A DNA stretch of 64,000 nucleotides from Syncephalis fuscata (GCA_025786725.1 JAHLTZ010000002.1:186001-250000), one strand, 5' to 3'; counted from the stretch's first letter, positions 12,676 to 25,797 are shown. The notes: a model not told the origin generated them from the sequence alone. A program made the numbers and translations.

Positions 12676-14866
12676 TTACAAAGTTTTAAAAACAATGGGC
12701 TCAATTATTGGTAAATATATCATGCCATTGTAAGGAGTGTTGACTGGACGTTTACCAGACATTGTACTAAAATCATAGTGGCGCAATGCATAAGCAATAA
12801 CCGACTTCATTATCATGACAGCTAAAAAGCGACCTGGACATGCGTATCTATACAATGTTAGGTGTAAAACCATAGCTACTCGATACTACTTACTGCCCTG
12901 CACCAAATATTGTGAATGCGTCGGTAATTGTCTATAAATTAATAAATTAGTTACATTAATACTATGCACAATTTATACACACTGATGCTTTAGTAATAAC
13001 ACTATTATCGGCATTGATATGATGGTATGGGTTAAATACGGTTGAGTTTGGTCCATATAAATCTTCAGCAATATTTATCTCTCGTCCATCAGCAACGCAA
13101 AAGCTTCCTATATTTACGCGTTAACATCATATTAGTTGCAAGTTTAAACCTACCTTTAGGAATGATGTAACCACTTTTCAACTGAATATCTACCATGGCT
13201 AATCTAACCGTTTCTACAAACATATATGTTATCAATTGTACACAATTGCTGTAATGGCTTACGGGAAGTTGCATTAACACGAAGCGATTCGCGCACACAT
13301 GCATCAAGAAGCTTCATGTCTTTTGTGGCGTCGGTTGTAATATTTTCTCCATGGCGACTAATAATTTCGTCCTGTTCTTGTTTAAGCTTTTTGCTATAAA
13401 TAAATTAGTTGGCTAGTAACACGTAGTTTATGGCTTGATTTACCGAATATCCGGGTAGCTTGCTATGTCAAACATCAAATGCAACGTATTAACAGATGTG
13501 GTGGATACCGATGAAAAAGCAATCTCCAAAGTACGATGTGCCACTATGTTTGCACTGTACAAATTTCCATTTTGGTCCTCAGCGAATGCAATCCATTCTA
13601 ACATGTCATGCTAGAGTAAACATATTATAAGCAGATATAATTGATGACAATTGATTACTTACCAAAGGTATATAATCAGCACCTTGCTTAGTCTTCATAT
13701 TACGCCGACGCTGTATTTCAGGTACAATGACGTGATCAGCAAGTTTGTTATTTTCCTCGTATGAGGTTAGACGGCGAGTAAGCCAGCTATTACAATAGGC
13801 AAATCAATAAACAATGTTAAATACTGACTGCCCGCTTACCGGCTTATTTTAGTAGGAAATGTGATTTTAAGTCTAGATACCAGATCCAAATCCTTGAAAA
13901 TAGTAGATAGCATGCGTAGCACCTCTGGATCATTATGTAATGACTATTGAATGTGAACATGAATTAAATAGTGTATAAATGTGTAAATCCATTAGATTAT
14001 GTACCTCATTTTCAAACAGACACGTAGCAACTGGCAATTACGTTGTTATGACTTGCATAGAAAGTAATTAACGCGACTTACCTGATTTTCCAATTACTTC
14101 ATGAATGAAAGTGTCAGGATTGTTCATGTAATAGGGTTTGCGCACATCTATCAATACATGTTAATTATATCGCGTATATGATTTACGACTACCATTACAT
14201 ACCGCCTACAGTGTCTTTGAATGCCTGCGCAGTTTTTACAACCATACGAGATTGTAGGTTTTGAAGCTGTTTTGCTAGATGCTTGCGCAAAATAGCAATA
14301 TGAAAACGATCGTGTGGTGCTTTATCACCAAAGACATAAACTGTATCCAAAGCCTATAAATTTCTGATTAGCCTTATGTTTAGCCATATGTTTATTATAC
14401 CATTACATAGTTAACGGCTTCTTTAAAACTCAATTGCTCAGATGGTGCACTAGCTACATCGCGTTGTTCACTTCTTCCAATTATTGTCATCCAGCGACCA
14501 AATATTAGAATACTATACACATCTCCATACTGCAAATGTTAAATAAATCAAACATACTAGAATCAATAAACTTACTTTCTTTTTACATTCCATAAAGAAT
14601 CTATTTCGATTGATTATAAAATTTAATCCGTGACCAACTACGGGAATCCAATATTTAACCTTTGGCGGCCCTTTATCATGCTAATTAGTTGTTAGCAAGC
14701 AACTATATATATTGCAACAACTTACTTGTTTTGCGCCAAACAAATCGGACAATATAAAGGCTACAATTGCTATCAACGTAGCCGATAGCAGTACCGTTTG
14801 GCTATTGTAGTCGCGAGTCGACAGTCCCAAATAATCAACAGCTTGTTGCATCCTTACTTTTATCAA
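12676..14866 (-). CDS. Cytochrome P450, copy 1 (apparently intact)
   Basis: The N-terminus has a membrane anchor (VLLSATLIAIVAFILSDLFG). A proline-rich hinge follows (GPPKVKYWIPVVGHG), then YGDVYSILIFGRWMTIIG, the helix-K ExxR motif in VRESLRV, and the haem loop FGAGQYACPGRF with its cysteine ligand. It is therefore a class II ER-anchored monooxygenase; substrate and CYP family are not determinable here. At least twelve exons are separated by short introns and the reading frame holds throughout. The start is at MIKVRMQQAVDYLG, or at the Met five codons in. Copy 2, inverted at 40971-43160, is the same gene with the same intron positions. The promoter and exon 1 are nearly identical between the copies. 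Confidence 0.9.
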
Positions 14867-15612
14867 GACTCAGTATACAGCGTATAAGATAGATTTAGTA
14901 TAGTGCTGACTTGTTGATACGTCGGTATAGCAAATGTCAATAGTAAAACACTAGAGCGTTTTTACCAATTCAAACTCGACACTGCAAGTATGAAAGCTCG
15001 AACAAATAAAATAATCAGTAATTTTGATATTTTGAATGCTACAACATGTGAGTATTTATTTAATGTCTTTATGGAGGTCGTGTACATAATTGTTCATTGT
15101 TGCAACGTTCACATGATCGCTCATACTGGCAGAGTTCCGCAAGTATGAGTGTATAGAGTGTTACATATCTATGAGTGTCACGGATTTTGATTTCTTTGTG
15201 TGTCTCACAAAACATCAAAGTCACACCGTATAATTAACTCTGCCAAGTTTTAGCTAGCTACATTCACCACACTACTACGTTAAAGCGGCTCATGCTGATG
15301 GATAATAAAACTAATTTTCTAAAAATAAAATTGAATTGTGACCTGATAGCTTAGAACAATCAAATGAATAATATGCAGTCTTCCAAAAACAAGTAATTGT
15401 GGCGTTTGTTTGTATCATATAAATGATAGCGGGGTTGATATGTGCGTTGTAGTGCGTTGAATCTACAATCACCTGAATTGTACCAATTACTTATCCACCA
15501 TGTGACAGATAGCAACGCTTCCATAAGTGATTGTCCATTCAACACATCTCATACCAGCATTACTCATCTTTGTCTATCACTTAGCCTTGGCATATTTAAC
15601 CTGTTGGCACTA
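14470..15612 (-). repeat. Inverted duplication arm A (near-identical P450 promoter, exons 1-3)
   Basis: The reverse complement of this stretch matches about 40215-41360 almost base for base, including the whole promoter, exon 1, intron 1 and exon 2. Exon 1 (61 codons with its read-through) is identical in translation. Beyond about 14460, towards the 3' part of the gene, similarity falls to that of diverged paralogues. Confidence 0.85.
15120..15224. promoter_or_regulatory. Palindromes in the shared P450 promoter
   Basis: Two inverted repeats lie upstream of P450 copy 1: CTCATACT (15120-15127) with AGTATGAG (15142-15149), and TTTGATTTCTTTGTG with CACAAAACATCAAA (about 15186-15219). Both are also present in the promoter of copy 2 (about 40620-40720). 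They could be regulator sites or hairpins. Function is inference. Confidence 0.4.
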
Positions 15613-16881
15613 GTTTATAATTGTTGATACGCATATAATTATTGCTTTGCTAGTTTTTGATCATAATTAAAACGTTTTTATCTATTTTGTCTTGCAGTTT
15701 TAGCTTTCTTTAAAACTATTTTATAATGATTTTATTAGCAAGTAATATAGTAAATTGAATTTTGAAGATAGCCTGACAATACAGTGCGTTATATTGCTAT
15801 AAAATGCAAAATACTTTTAAATTTAAACAAATAATTGAAAGTGCATTTAGCAAGATGTTTGAAAAGATTAATTGTATGAATAACTATGAGCAATTGCTAT
15901 TTTATATACTCGTAGCCTCTTTAATGGTAAAATAACTTGTATTAGCTACTAGCTAATACGTAGTTTATTAAATGAAACAGCCAATAAGTTATTTTAAAGA
16001 TAAGCTTCAACTAATAATATATAAAGTAATAGCGCTGATACAACCGGTAGTTATTGCAGATTAATAGCAAATCAAGAAATGGTAGCTGGCCTTTAATTAT
16101 AATATTTGAGCTAATTAAATGTCAAGCATTTAATTATTAGCATGTTTTCGCATTGTAAAAACACAGTAATAAAAACCAGCTAGTCAAGACTGTTTACATG
16201 ATTTGTAAACCAATTGATGAGCTATGCTACCAATTAATGTGTCACTAACTTTTCTAATAACTACTATTATAAAGAAATGACGTAACATTACAATTTTTAT
16301 TTAATCTTACTGAAGCTACTATTTTGGTGCATGCTATTTAGTAAAGTGACTCATTTCTCTCTACTCACTTTTTCTGTGTGTGCGTGTGTGCATATGTGTG
16401 CGTACCGCTATAAATTCAGCTTTCCTTTTAAAGGGGCTTGAAAAATGAGTATCGCCGCTCTACTTAGCTCAGTTTTTACTTTTTATACTTTCATTACCCA
16501 AGCGCATGCCGTTCAATGCAAACGGAAATATTGCTATTAGTCTAACCAAGGCAGTAACAATAACAGTGACATTCCAACCGTATCAATATTAAGTGGGAAC
16601 TTCGTTGAAGTCACGTGGAAAAGCGTCATATTTCACCTGCTATTCCGTTTCACTTGTTCATTCAATCTTCAATTGCAACCATCTTTTGTTTTCACAAACA
16701 TCTTTTCAAGCCTTTAGTGATATATTGAGTCTTTTGTGTTGTTGTTTTGTGTTTTCAGATTTAGGTGTTTTGCTGTGGTGTTTTATCGTCATTTGCAGAA
16801 TCTACTGTTTGCTTGCTATTAGCTGTTGAAGCGGTTGCTATTCTCACCCGTTACACTCTACTTACTCGATAGTGGTCAACG
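15613..16881. other. Intergenic region upstream of the CHK2-like kinase
   Basis: AT-rich, with a GT-rich stretch at about 16370-16402 and a pyrimidine-rich, TATA-containing region (16405-16860) leading to the kinase start. A 78-codon frame at 16593-16829 has no domain features and is probably leader sequence. No gene is supported. Confidence 0.5.
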
Positions 16882-19498
16882 ATGGATATGTCTGATAGTC
16901 CTTTATTTTCCAGTGGCGGCACTGGCCCCTCTACTTCGGAAATGTTTGGCCATCCACCAGGTATAAACAGTCATTTTAGTTTCAGTCGGTCTGCAGATTT
17001 AATGGCGCAATCTTCCGAGTTGGCTCATGCTGGTGTTACTCGACTAGACTCAGAATTTCATAGCTTTCATGTAGTCAACAGTGTAGATGATTTAGTTGTG
17101 GATGCAAAACTACGTTTAATGTGCACTCATTTCAGACTGAAATGACCCAAGAAATCGATATGGATGATGCTGTAACGACTTTGGATAGCCAGGCTGAAGA
17201 GCCTCCAGCATGGGGCATTTTGCAGACTGCCAACAACAAATATCCAACAATCTACATGACCAAAGAGGATACGCCGGGTGGTAAACAAGGTGGTTATCTG
17301 CTTGGAAGACATAGAGAATGCGACGTTATGTAGGTTCTATAACAAATAGTCACAGCAAATAATAACGTCAGTGTGTAGATTTGAGTCCTCATTGATTAGT
17401 AATCGTCATTGTCTTATCTATAAAGTGAATGTATGTGACAATGGATAAACAAGCTATTTAAACTAACAATGAATAGGAGCGTCGTCATAATCCAAGTTTT
17501 GAAGAACAAGGGCGAGAGCGAGTTTTTGTGGAAGATCTTAGCTCAAATGGTACGTTCGTCAATGGTGTCAAGATTGGACGAGGCAATCGGCGCGAACTGG
17601 TACACGGCGATGAATTACAGCTAGCCATTTGGACTGCCGGATCTGAAATTCCATATTTCTACGATAAATGTAAGACGGTTTATTTTGTTATATCGACTAA
17701 ACTGTAACCATGGGAATAAAATATAGTTTATATATTCCAGCAGCCGCCTTCGCATAGAAATACTCAGGTAAGCTTGAATAAAACCATTGACCACAATGCT
17801 GATTAATACTATGTAGAAATTTAAAGACCTGTATGTTATACATAGTGTATTAGGATCGTAAGTAAACAAGTGTACAATTAAATGCATATCAATAGCAGTT
17901 TACACCTAGAGGAGCATTCGCTACGGTTAAATTGGCATTAGAACGTCGGACTGGCCAGTCGGTGGCGGTCAAAATTATGGATAGACGTGCTCTTTATAAG
18001 CGTGGCCAGATGAATGACCAGATTGACCAAGAAACACGAATTTTAATGGCATTGGATCATGTAAGTGTTTGATGTTTGAGGTTTAATCTTGTATAGATTC
18101 TAAACACCAGCTTGTAAACACCATCTAGCCTTGTATAGTAAAGATTAACGAAGTGTTTAACGAGGAGCAGTTTTATATGGTTCTCGAATTGTGAGTTGAT
18201 CATTAGCAGTTACACTCTAGTTTAAATACTAATCAGCTAAATTTATTCAAACTAGTCTTCCTGGTGGTGAATTATTTGAACGTATTAAAAAGCACGGCTG
18301 CTTTAACGAGCTAGAAGCTCGTATTATTTTTTTGCAACTATTTCATGCTATTAAGGTATTTGCTATTCTTAATAAACCAATGTGCAAAGTGATTAATAAT
18401 ATACACACAATAGTATTTGCATCGCCGTGATATTACGCACAGAGACTTGAAGCCTGAGGTATTTAGCGCTAATATTAGTCTGCAACTGTGCTGATGATTG
18501 TATAGAATATTTTGATGTATGATTCATCATCGCTACGGTTGAAAGTATCAGATTTTGGATTGGCCAAAATGGTCAGCGAAGAAACTTTTCTACACACACT
18601 GTGTGGTACACCAAGCTATGGTATGTCTAGTACCAAATATCAATCGAGATTTATTAACGAATTGTCTATTAATTGCAGTGGCTCCTGAAGTATTTAATAA
18701 CAACTCTCAGCGTGCTTACACCAAGGCAGTAGATATGTGGAGCTGCGGTGTTATTCTGTACGTTTGTCTATCAGGCCAGGTGCCATTTAACGGTATGTCC
18801 AATACGCATAGCATCTAATAATAAGCTAAAGTGCACAAACACTGTTTTACCCAGCAATGCGGTCCCCACCAACGTTAAAAGAACAAATCCAACAGGGACT
18901 TTACAATTTCGATGGGCCAGCATGGGCTCACATTTCTGAAAGCGGTAAGCAAACTATAGGTAAAAGTAAAATAGATGGATATACTGACAGGTCACCTTTA
19001 ACAGCCAAGGATTTGATTGAATGGCTATTAGCCACTAATCCAGAAGAGCGTGCTACGATTGACAATGCGCTTGCTCATCCATGGATGCAGGAAACCGATT
19101 TGAGTATAGGCGGTTTAGATGGAGCATTGTTGGTGGAATTGCGTGAAAGCTTGGAAAATACACGCTCATTACGTCGGGAGCCCACAGTTATAGCCAACGA
19201 GGATTTTGCTAATTATAATTCACTAACACTGCAGTTTAATAATTTAAACCCTAATGTGCCTAATAACTCATTCGTGACACCTAGCCAATCGTTTCTCGGG
19301 ACCTCTGATGGCGTCGAAGGCGTTGGCCCACACGCATTCAACGGCATGACGAGTGAGGCTGGTCGTGTCGACCATGGCAGTATGAAGCGTGGCCAATTTG
19401 CGCCATTTGCAGAACCACCAAGGGATGTACCAGGACAGCCCACTGCACCGACATCGTCTAAACGACCAAGAGTTGTGCAGGGTACATGGAAACATTAA
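16882..19498 (+). CDS. CHK2/Cds1/Rad53-type checkpoint kinase (FHA + Ser/Thr kinase)
   Basis: Domain order is an N-terminal region with SQ/TQ sites (MTQEID, LDSQAEEP), an FHA domain (GYLLGRHRECDV, ISNRHCLIYK, DLSSNGTFVNGVKIGRG), then a kinase domain. Kinase motifs are LGSGAFATVK, VAVKIMDRR, HRDLKPEN, VSDFGLAKM and LCGTPSYVAPEV. The C-terminal tail ends SSKRPRVVQGTWKH, NLS-like. The enzyme relays DNA-damage signals in the nucleus. Two places do not splice cleanly. At 17080-17145 either an intron ends at TTTCAG (17141) or a base is missing from an A run near 17106. At about 17735-17770 the short exon before KFKDLYVIHSVLG joins out of phase unless a base is missing. The kinase core itself reads without interruption. 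Confidence 0.92.
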
Positions 19499-21356
19499 AT
19501 GTATCGTAGCACATGGCAATTCTGCCGTTACTTTTCTTTTTTCATTTACACCAGGACTGGACGAATTGGACAAAGAGTATTTTTGTAAGAAACTATGAGC
19601 GATTAAACGAAAGACGAGGACAATACCAACGACAATAGAGTGGAGATGATGACACACGTTTTTGTGGACATGAGATTTGCTACAATTTTGTTTATTTCTT
19701 TTTTATCAAGTATTCAATAGATTTTATTTTAGTTGCTGGTTGTTTGGACATTTGTCCATACTATAACTGGTTATAAATAAATCAATTGTGTGTTAGTGAA
19801 GTCAATAAGTCACAGTGTTTATGTTGGCGTCATTATGTATATCATTATTCATCATTCCTATTTCTATCAAATAATGACGCACATCATTTGGAATTTATCA
19901 TATTAATATGTATTAAGCTTAATTTTTCAAAAATACTATTCGAGTCAAAGTGTAGCGGCATGAATACAAATAACAATACACGTATTTTAATTTTAAATCT
20001 ATACGAAATAATTATCACAGGAGTAGTAGCTTATATGATTTCGACTATACCTATTGAGAATATGCTTTGTCAAATAAAATATAGTAATATTTGCTTAATA
20101 AATTCGAAAATGACGCATTCTACTTACAGATTAATAGAATATATTACAAAAAGAATAACCGGCTACAATGTATCATAAACACTGGCGTCAGTAACAGTAC
20201 TGGACCAGAAAAAGCAACGCAAAGATGAAAGACGCTAATACAGCGCCTTGCAAAATCAGTACCTAAGAAAAAGTGCTGATAAGTAGAATTGTCCAGGGAT
20301 GAAAGCGTGTAAAGAGGACGATCAGCGGAACGGTAAAAGCGTATATACTTAACACGGTCATCGTGCTAGAATTGTGCATATACAGCAGTACTAGACCACA
20401 CTGCTATATCGGCGGTGAGTATTTGCCTAGCGATTATATTAGCAATGTGATCTGATATTGTTATATGTGTACAGCAGCTGTGCATGATGACCGTGATAGC
20501 TATATGCTGCCAAATCCGCTGTATGCTTTGGTTTACTATAATCTGCTATAATCCATGGTAATGACAAAGCACAAAACAAGGTTTGCATTACATACTCAAT
20601 ACAGTATAAAAACAAAGCCAAAACTATACTTGCTATATAAACAAAGATTTTAACGCCAGCAATCATAATAAGAAAAATAATTTGTAAAAGAGGTCAGATT
20701 ACAAAAGAGCAATGCAAGGACATAGTGTAGAGGGTGTTTGTACTTGACTAGTAATCAGTCAACTACTGATACTATGTATGTAGTATATATGGAGTGTACA
20801 ATTATATACTATGGATATATGCTATCAAGTGTAAAGAAAGAGAAAGGGAAATGTGATGACGTAGATTGTGAGATGTGATCCTGTCAGTCAATATTTATAA
20901 ACAGCCGAGTTTGACTTATTAATAAATAGTGTAAATAATAAAAGTCAATCTACCCAACATGTCAGTACATCATAGAACAGAATAATAGTAAATGAATAAA
21001 TGCATTGAGAATAAAGTCATTTGACACCGAAACTACTCATTATTATAAAACATATATTCAGTATAATAGCGAATGTATTAAAAAAATAAAAGTTATTTGG
21101 CACCAAAAATAAGTAATATACATATTAACTGTTTATAATGATATTGGTTTGCTGCGCAGTAATTAAGTGCGAGATTGTATATATTACAATTTTGATGTAA
21201 GGCATTATGCAATATTGACAGTTTGTATATAAGTAAAATACTTTTATATTTTTATACTATATATTATATATAATTTAAAATGGACAAGAAAAAGCGAAAT
21301 GCCAACAAAATTTGCACATGAATGATAAAGAAGGAAAGCAGCAAGCGGGATGCGAT
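19499..21356. other. Intergenic region between CHK2-like and methyltransferase 1 genes
   Basis: Both genes end here (convergent). The space is AT-rich and shows no credible gene. The longest frame (19786-20178) starts at GTG, has biased composition and no domain, and is not accepted. Confidence 0.5.
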
Positions 21357-22857
21357 CTAGCGTAGTCTTGTACCTTGCCGGCGTGTAGATCCGATACGAT
21401 GGACGCCATCTAGCACCTCGCGCCGCAGTGAATTCAACCGACCTCCGCCACTCACGCCACTACGGTCGCCGGGACCTAATGGCTTCTCAGCTACAAATAT
21501 GTGTAAGTTGTGGTAAGATTGTTCGGTGCCAAGTAGTGGTACAGCCATCTCGACCAATGCATCGTATTCGGCCCGTGATATACGGCCAACTGCCAAAGCA
21601 GTAGCTGTACCGGCCGACATAGTCATTTGTAAGTGCCGCATCATAGAGCGACCTAGTGGACCGCCCCATCCACCACATGGAATGGCAATGGTTTCATGGT
21701 GGACGCCTGTGAAGCCAACATGCTCCAGCAATTTATCTAAATGGCGAATGGCATCGGGATTGACGCTACTTTGACGAAGTGCATCGCCTAAAATTATATT
21801 CAGCTGAACAAGTGCCTCTTTGTTGGCCGCATCGATAGTGTTTGGATTGCTTACGGCTGTAGCCGTCGCTATCTGACTATTCATCGTCTGCTCAAGTTCG
21901 ACGAGAAACACGCGGCCACCAGGACGACATAGTCGATAAAGCTCGCGTGCCACCGATGGCCACTGCTTTTCTGTAATGTAGCATCCAATTTGACGCTGGT
22001 GAATCAGATCAAAACTATCATCGCTATGGGGCAGTCCTATAATTATAGCTTTATAAATAAAATGTGGTTGATTATTTACTGCATTGTTATTTACCTTGTA
22101 AAATGCTGCCTTGCTCCCATCGGCAATTGCTGGGCGTTGGGGAGTGGTTCATTATGTCGACAATGTCGCAACCAACAAATTGGACATCAGGATATTCGGT
22201 GGCCATTTCCTGTAAAGTACCAATAAATATGATATTCAAATAATGATATACGGCGAAACACCTACCACTAGCCAAGTGCCATCTCCTGTGCCGATATCTA
22301 GCACACGGCACATATTTAATTCACTTGCTACGGGGCAATTGCCACCCAGAACGTGCTTAACAATTTTGTGATAGAGATCGTATCTACAATCTATTTGTTG
22401 AGTTGATTTGTCGAGTCCATCAAGTGTCAGCTCACCTTTCTGTTTCCATTGTATCGATGGGCATTATAGAGCAGCCATCTCGCATTCGTACATGAGGACG
22501 GCCATCCATCCAGCAAAATTCTATTTCGTAGGATGTGTTGCGTCGCAACATCCTACGTGTTTGCCAACGATACTGTTGGTTGCCGGTATTTTTTTCCGCT
22601 TCTGGAGTTAAACATCTATCGAGCGAATATCGTTGCTGCAACGACATCTGGCGTTGATGTGTTAGCTTGTGATACGACGCATGATGCTGAAGCGACGAAC
22701 GACGAGGATTAACTGTGGGTGATAGCGGGGCTGACGATGAACTGCCGCTATCACTACCTGCAATGGATCCTGGTGGTGAGGACCATTGGCGATGTCGCAG
22801 ACCGTGGCCAGCGGGTGCGCCGCCGGAGATCGTTTCTTTACCAGGCTGGTTCCCCAT
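21357..22857 (-). CDS. LaeA-like SAM-dependent methyltransferase 1, with N-myristoylation-type start
   Basis: The protein begins MGNQPGKETISGG, an N-myristoylation-type N-terminus, followed by about 130 residues of Ser/Arg-rich low-complexity sequence. The methyltransferase fold follows: motif I VLDIGTGDGTWLVEMATEYP, acidic loop VGCDIVDI, then HQRQIGCYITEKQWPSVARE, LCRPGGRVFLVELEQ and, late in the domain, IPCGGWGGPLGRSMMRH. This layout fits the LaeA/UMTA-like methyltransferases of filamentous fungi. Four exons. Start chosen at MGNQ because the paralogue 3 kb away begins identically, although the frame is open upstream. Substrate unknown. Confidence 0.85.
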
Positions 22858-24129
22858 ATTACGTCTAGTGTTGGGTAGTTGGCTGGTGCGTAGTTTACAA
22901 AAAAAAGCGGAGCTAGTAAAACAAAAGGTAAAAGAGCCAGCTGCACGCCAAGTTCTATTCGCTGTTATAATATATAGGACAAGAAGAAAGTGTCGTACTA
23001 CCGTGGCCAAGGACGGTCGGAAAAAAGTTGACTCGCTAGTAGAGGATAAAAACCGGTGAAGATACTACATTAAGGGCTGTTGAAAAATAGAAGCGTGCGT
23101 GTTGATATCGCTCTCGCTGTAGCGGTGTTATTGTCAATCTGACCTTTGCATGAATCCGTCCTTGACGATATGTCCAAAGTGACGCAATTGGCGATGGGAA
23201 TATGTGGTTCAAGGCGAGCGTTCCACTAGTACGACATGTTTTTACAAATTAAAAAACAGCGTGAAAAAGCCGGTTTTTTATTCGGTATAGACGATGGCTA
23301 CCACGTGGACGTTGTGCATCCAGTTAAATTGTAAATATCTTACCTGACTAACTCCGCCACCATCTATTTAACTAGTAATAATTAGCTATTATTTACTAAT
23401 CCGTTCATTAAACCACTCAATGTAGAAATAGTTATATGAACTATCACAGCACATTCATATGGGTTGTCACATGAATACTCATATAAGCAACGACACTGTA
23501 AATTGTTGCTATCTACGCTGTTAAATCATCATTATTATTATTATTATTACAATTATTATTATTATACTAAATCGATACCAATATATAAATTAACATAGTT
23601 ATATTATTTGTCTATAAATGCCACAATAGGATGATTTTTAAGCAATATACTGTTTTAAAACACAGACTCATTGCGACAATAGAAAGAAAAAGTCACTAAT
23701 AATTTAATAAGCTGCAGAGGGTAGCAACAAGTATCTTTTGCTGATCTTTCAGTCAGTAATCTTTTACTTATTTGTAATTTTGATTATACAATGTCAACAA
23801 CTTGGCGTATACATAAAATATTTGTATGCTTTTAAAAATTAAAAACAGCGTGGAAAAGCCGATTCTTATTCGACGTAGACAACAGCTACCATGCAGTTAT
23901 TGTGCACCCAAATCATGAAGAACACATAGTTCATATAATTTTATTCTTTGTCAAAAAAGTAATGTTACATATGTCTTAATTATCGCATCTGCAATAGTTT
24001 ATAAATGAGAGAACGGATGGGCAAAACTGTAGAATACAAGAAAAGTAATAAGGAATAATAATATCAACATAGCTGCTAAATGGAAATACTAACGATGGAA
24101 GAATGAGTTACAATATGTATGGAGAGAGG
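22858..24129. other. Intergenic region between the two methyltransferase genes
   Basis: Holds the promoter of methyltransferase 1 and the 3' flank of methyltransferase 2. It contains an ATT/TTA run (about 23528-23566) and the two-copy degenerate repeat described separately. No gene is supported. Confidence 0.5.
23226..23930 (+). repeat. Two degenerate direct repeats about 600 bases apart
   Basis: About 100 bases at 23238-23330 (TACAAATTAAAAAACAGCGT onward) recur with substitutions and small indels at 23829-23925. In the first copy a short frame of 32 codons is open (MFLQIKKQREKAGFLFGIDD...); in the second copy it is broken by indels. The origin is unknown; it may be a remnant of a duplicated exon. 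Confidence 0.6.
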
Positions 24130-25797
24130 CTAGTTATGTTCAGATGGCATGGAAAAACGGCGTGATGTCCAGGAATGATTGTTATCGTCATTATTGACAC
24201 CAGAATTGATACTTTCTGAATTAAAGCCAGAGTTGCGTCCGAAACTTGCCAAACTCCATCGAAAGTTTGACGACGAAGGCGTGGCTGGTGGTGTTATAAA
24301 TGATATTTGCGGTGAATTACTCATTGGTTTTCTTGCCTGGTAAAAGTAGAGCACCGCATAGCACTGATTAATTTCCATCTCCGCCAAGGCATCATTGATA
24401 ATACGGTCTATTTCATGACTGCGGAGTTTGCAATGGCGAACAAGTACGGGACGAGCTGACTCAGCCATATGGCGCGTAGCATCTGCAAGAGTACGCCCAA
24501 CCAGGCCTCCCCAAGCACCAATGGGCACTGCCGTTTGCTTAACTTCAACGTCAACAAAGCCAGCCTGGCGTAGTCGTGGTTCCATTTGTTCGATAGCATT
24601 TGGATCGACTCCGGCCGTGCTTAAACCGCTGCGAAGTAGACGCTGTAATTCAGCAACATTATGGCCAACTGGCTCCCAATGAATTCCCATTTCGACCAAA
24701 TTCAACTGTCCACCGGGACTGCAAACACGGTGTAGCTCTTGCATAACACGGGATAATCGTTTGGCAGGCAGATAAAAGCCTAACTGACGCTGGTGAACCA
24801 TATCGAATTGGTTATCGTCGAATGGTAAGCCTAGAAATGGACATGTGCGTTAATACCGATAGCCAGTCTTGATATCGATGCACACAATGCCGTCTCTTAC
24901 CATAAAGTACATTGCCTTCGACCCATCTACAATTTTTTGGTAATGCATCGCCACCTGTTAGATCAACGATGTCGCAGCCAATTACTTCGCTGTCCGGGAA
25001 TTCCATAGACATTTCCTACATCATTCAAATGTAAGTATATAGAAATCAACCAATGGTAATCATTTAACACCTACCTGAATCCATATACCGCTTCCAGAAC
25101 CAATGTCTAGAATTCGATGGAGCTGACAAGGCAAATCACCATGGTAGTTGCGATCTAGCACATGTTTTACAATATAGTGAAAGCGATCCATGCTATTATT
25201 AAAATCAATCAATGTAAACACATAAGCAAATTATTAGATGATGCTACTGATGGTCATGATTTACTAGCACTTTACATACCTATCGGTTTCTAGTAAATCA
25301 CTAGGTAATAAGGCACAGGAGCTACCGATCCGAACGTGAGTGCGGCCCTCCAATAGTCTTGTACTAGGACCCTGGTTTGCGTCGCGCTGCCATGTGCGCC
25401 ATGAAATACGACGAGAACTACGACGAGACACGTGCACTTCGGTATTCTCGCCTTGTCTTAGGCTATCTGTACTGCTCATGCTGCGCAGATCTGTACCGGC
25501 CACGCTGTTGTTCATGTCGGATGATTGTGAGGAAAAGCTTTTTTGCAGTCGAACAGACTGTTGAAAGCTAGAGTAGCTGGCCCTCGGTGCAGATGGCAAT
25601 GGAGCATTAGTGCTATTCAGCCTCATAAACGCCAATGGAGCATTCAGAATGCGTCTTTGCTTAGTGGCAGCACGAATATCAGGTGCGCTAAATGATCGAC
25701 GGCTTTTACCGTCTTTATTTTTAAAAACTATTTCAGAAGAGCGGCGATCAAGTATAGTTTGCTGGCTGCCATCTAATTTCGTTGATTGATTTCCCAT
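24130..25797 (-). CDS. LaeA-like SAM-dependent methyltransferase 2, with N-myristoylation-type start
   Basis: A paralogue of methyltransferase 1 in the same orientation. It starts MGNQSTKLDGSQQT, has a Ser/Arg-rich N-terminal half, then the domain: HRILDIGSGSGIWIQEMSME, VIGCDIVDL, PFDDNQFDMVHQRQLGFYLP, VCSPGGQLNLVEMG, VPIGAWGGLVGRTL. Four exons match those of copy 1 in position and phase. Copy 1 and copy 2 are clearly related in the catalytic half but the N-terminal halves have diverged except for MGNQ and the segment around GR(P/T)HVR. A membrane-tethered, LaeA-like regulator or small-molecule methyltransferase is possible; the substrate is unknown. Confidence 0.85.

Noticed and set aside
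15360-15627. Overlapping 61-codon frames, also present in arm B
   Set aside because: Conserved between the copies only because the whole promoter is duplicated; opposite-strand frames overlap and neither resembles a protein, apart from the degraded signal-peptide piece noted separately.
19786-20178. 130-codon open frame between the CHK2-like and methyltransferase 1 genes
   Set aside because: It starts with GTG, has spacer-like AT-rich composition, no domain and no splice context.
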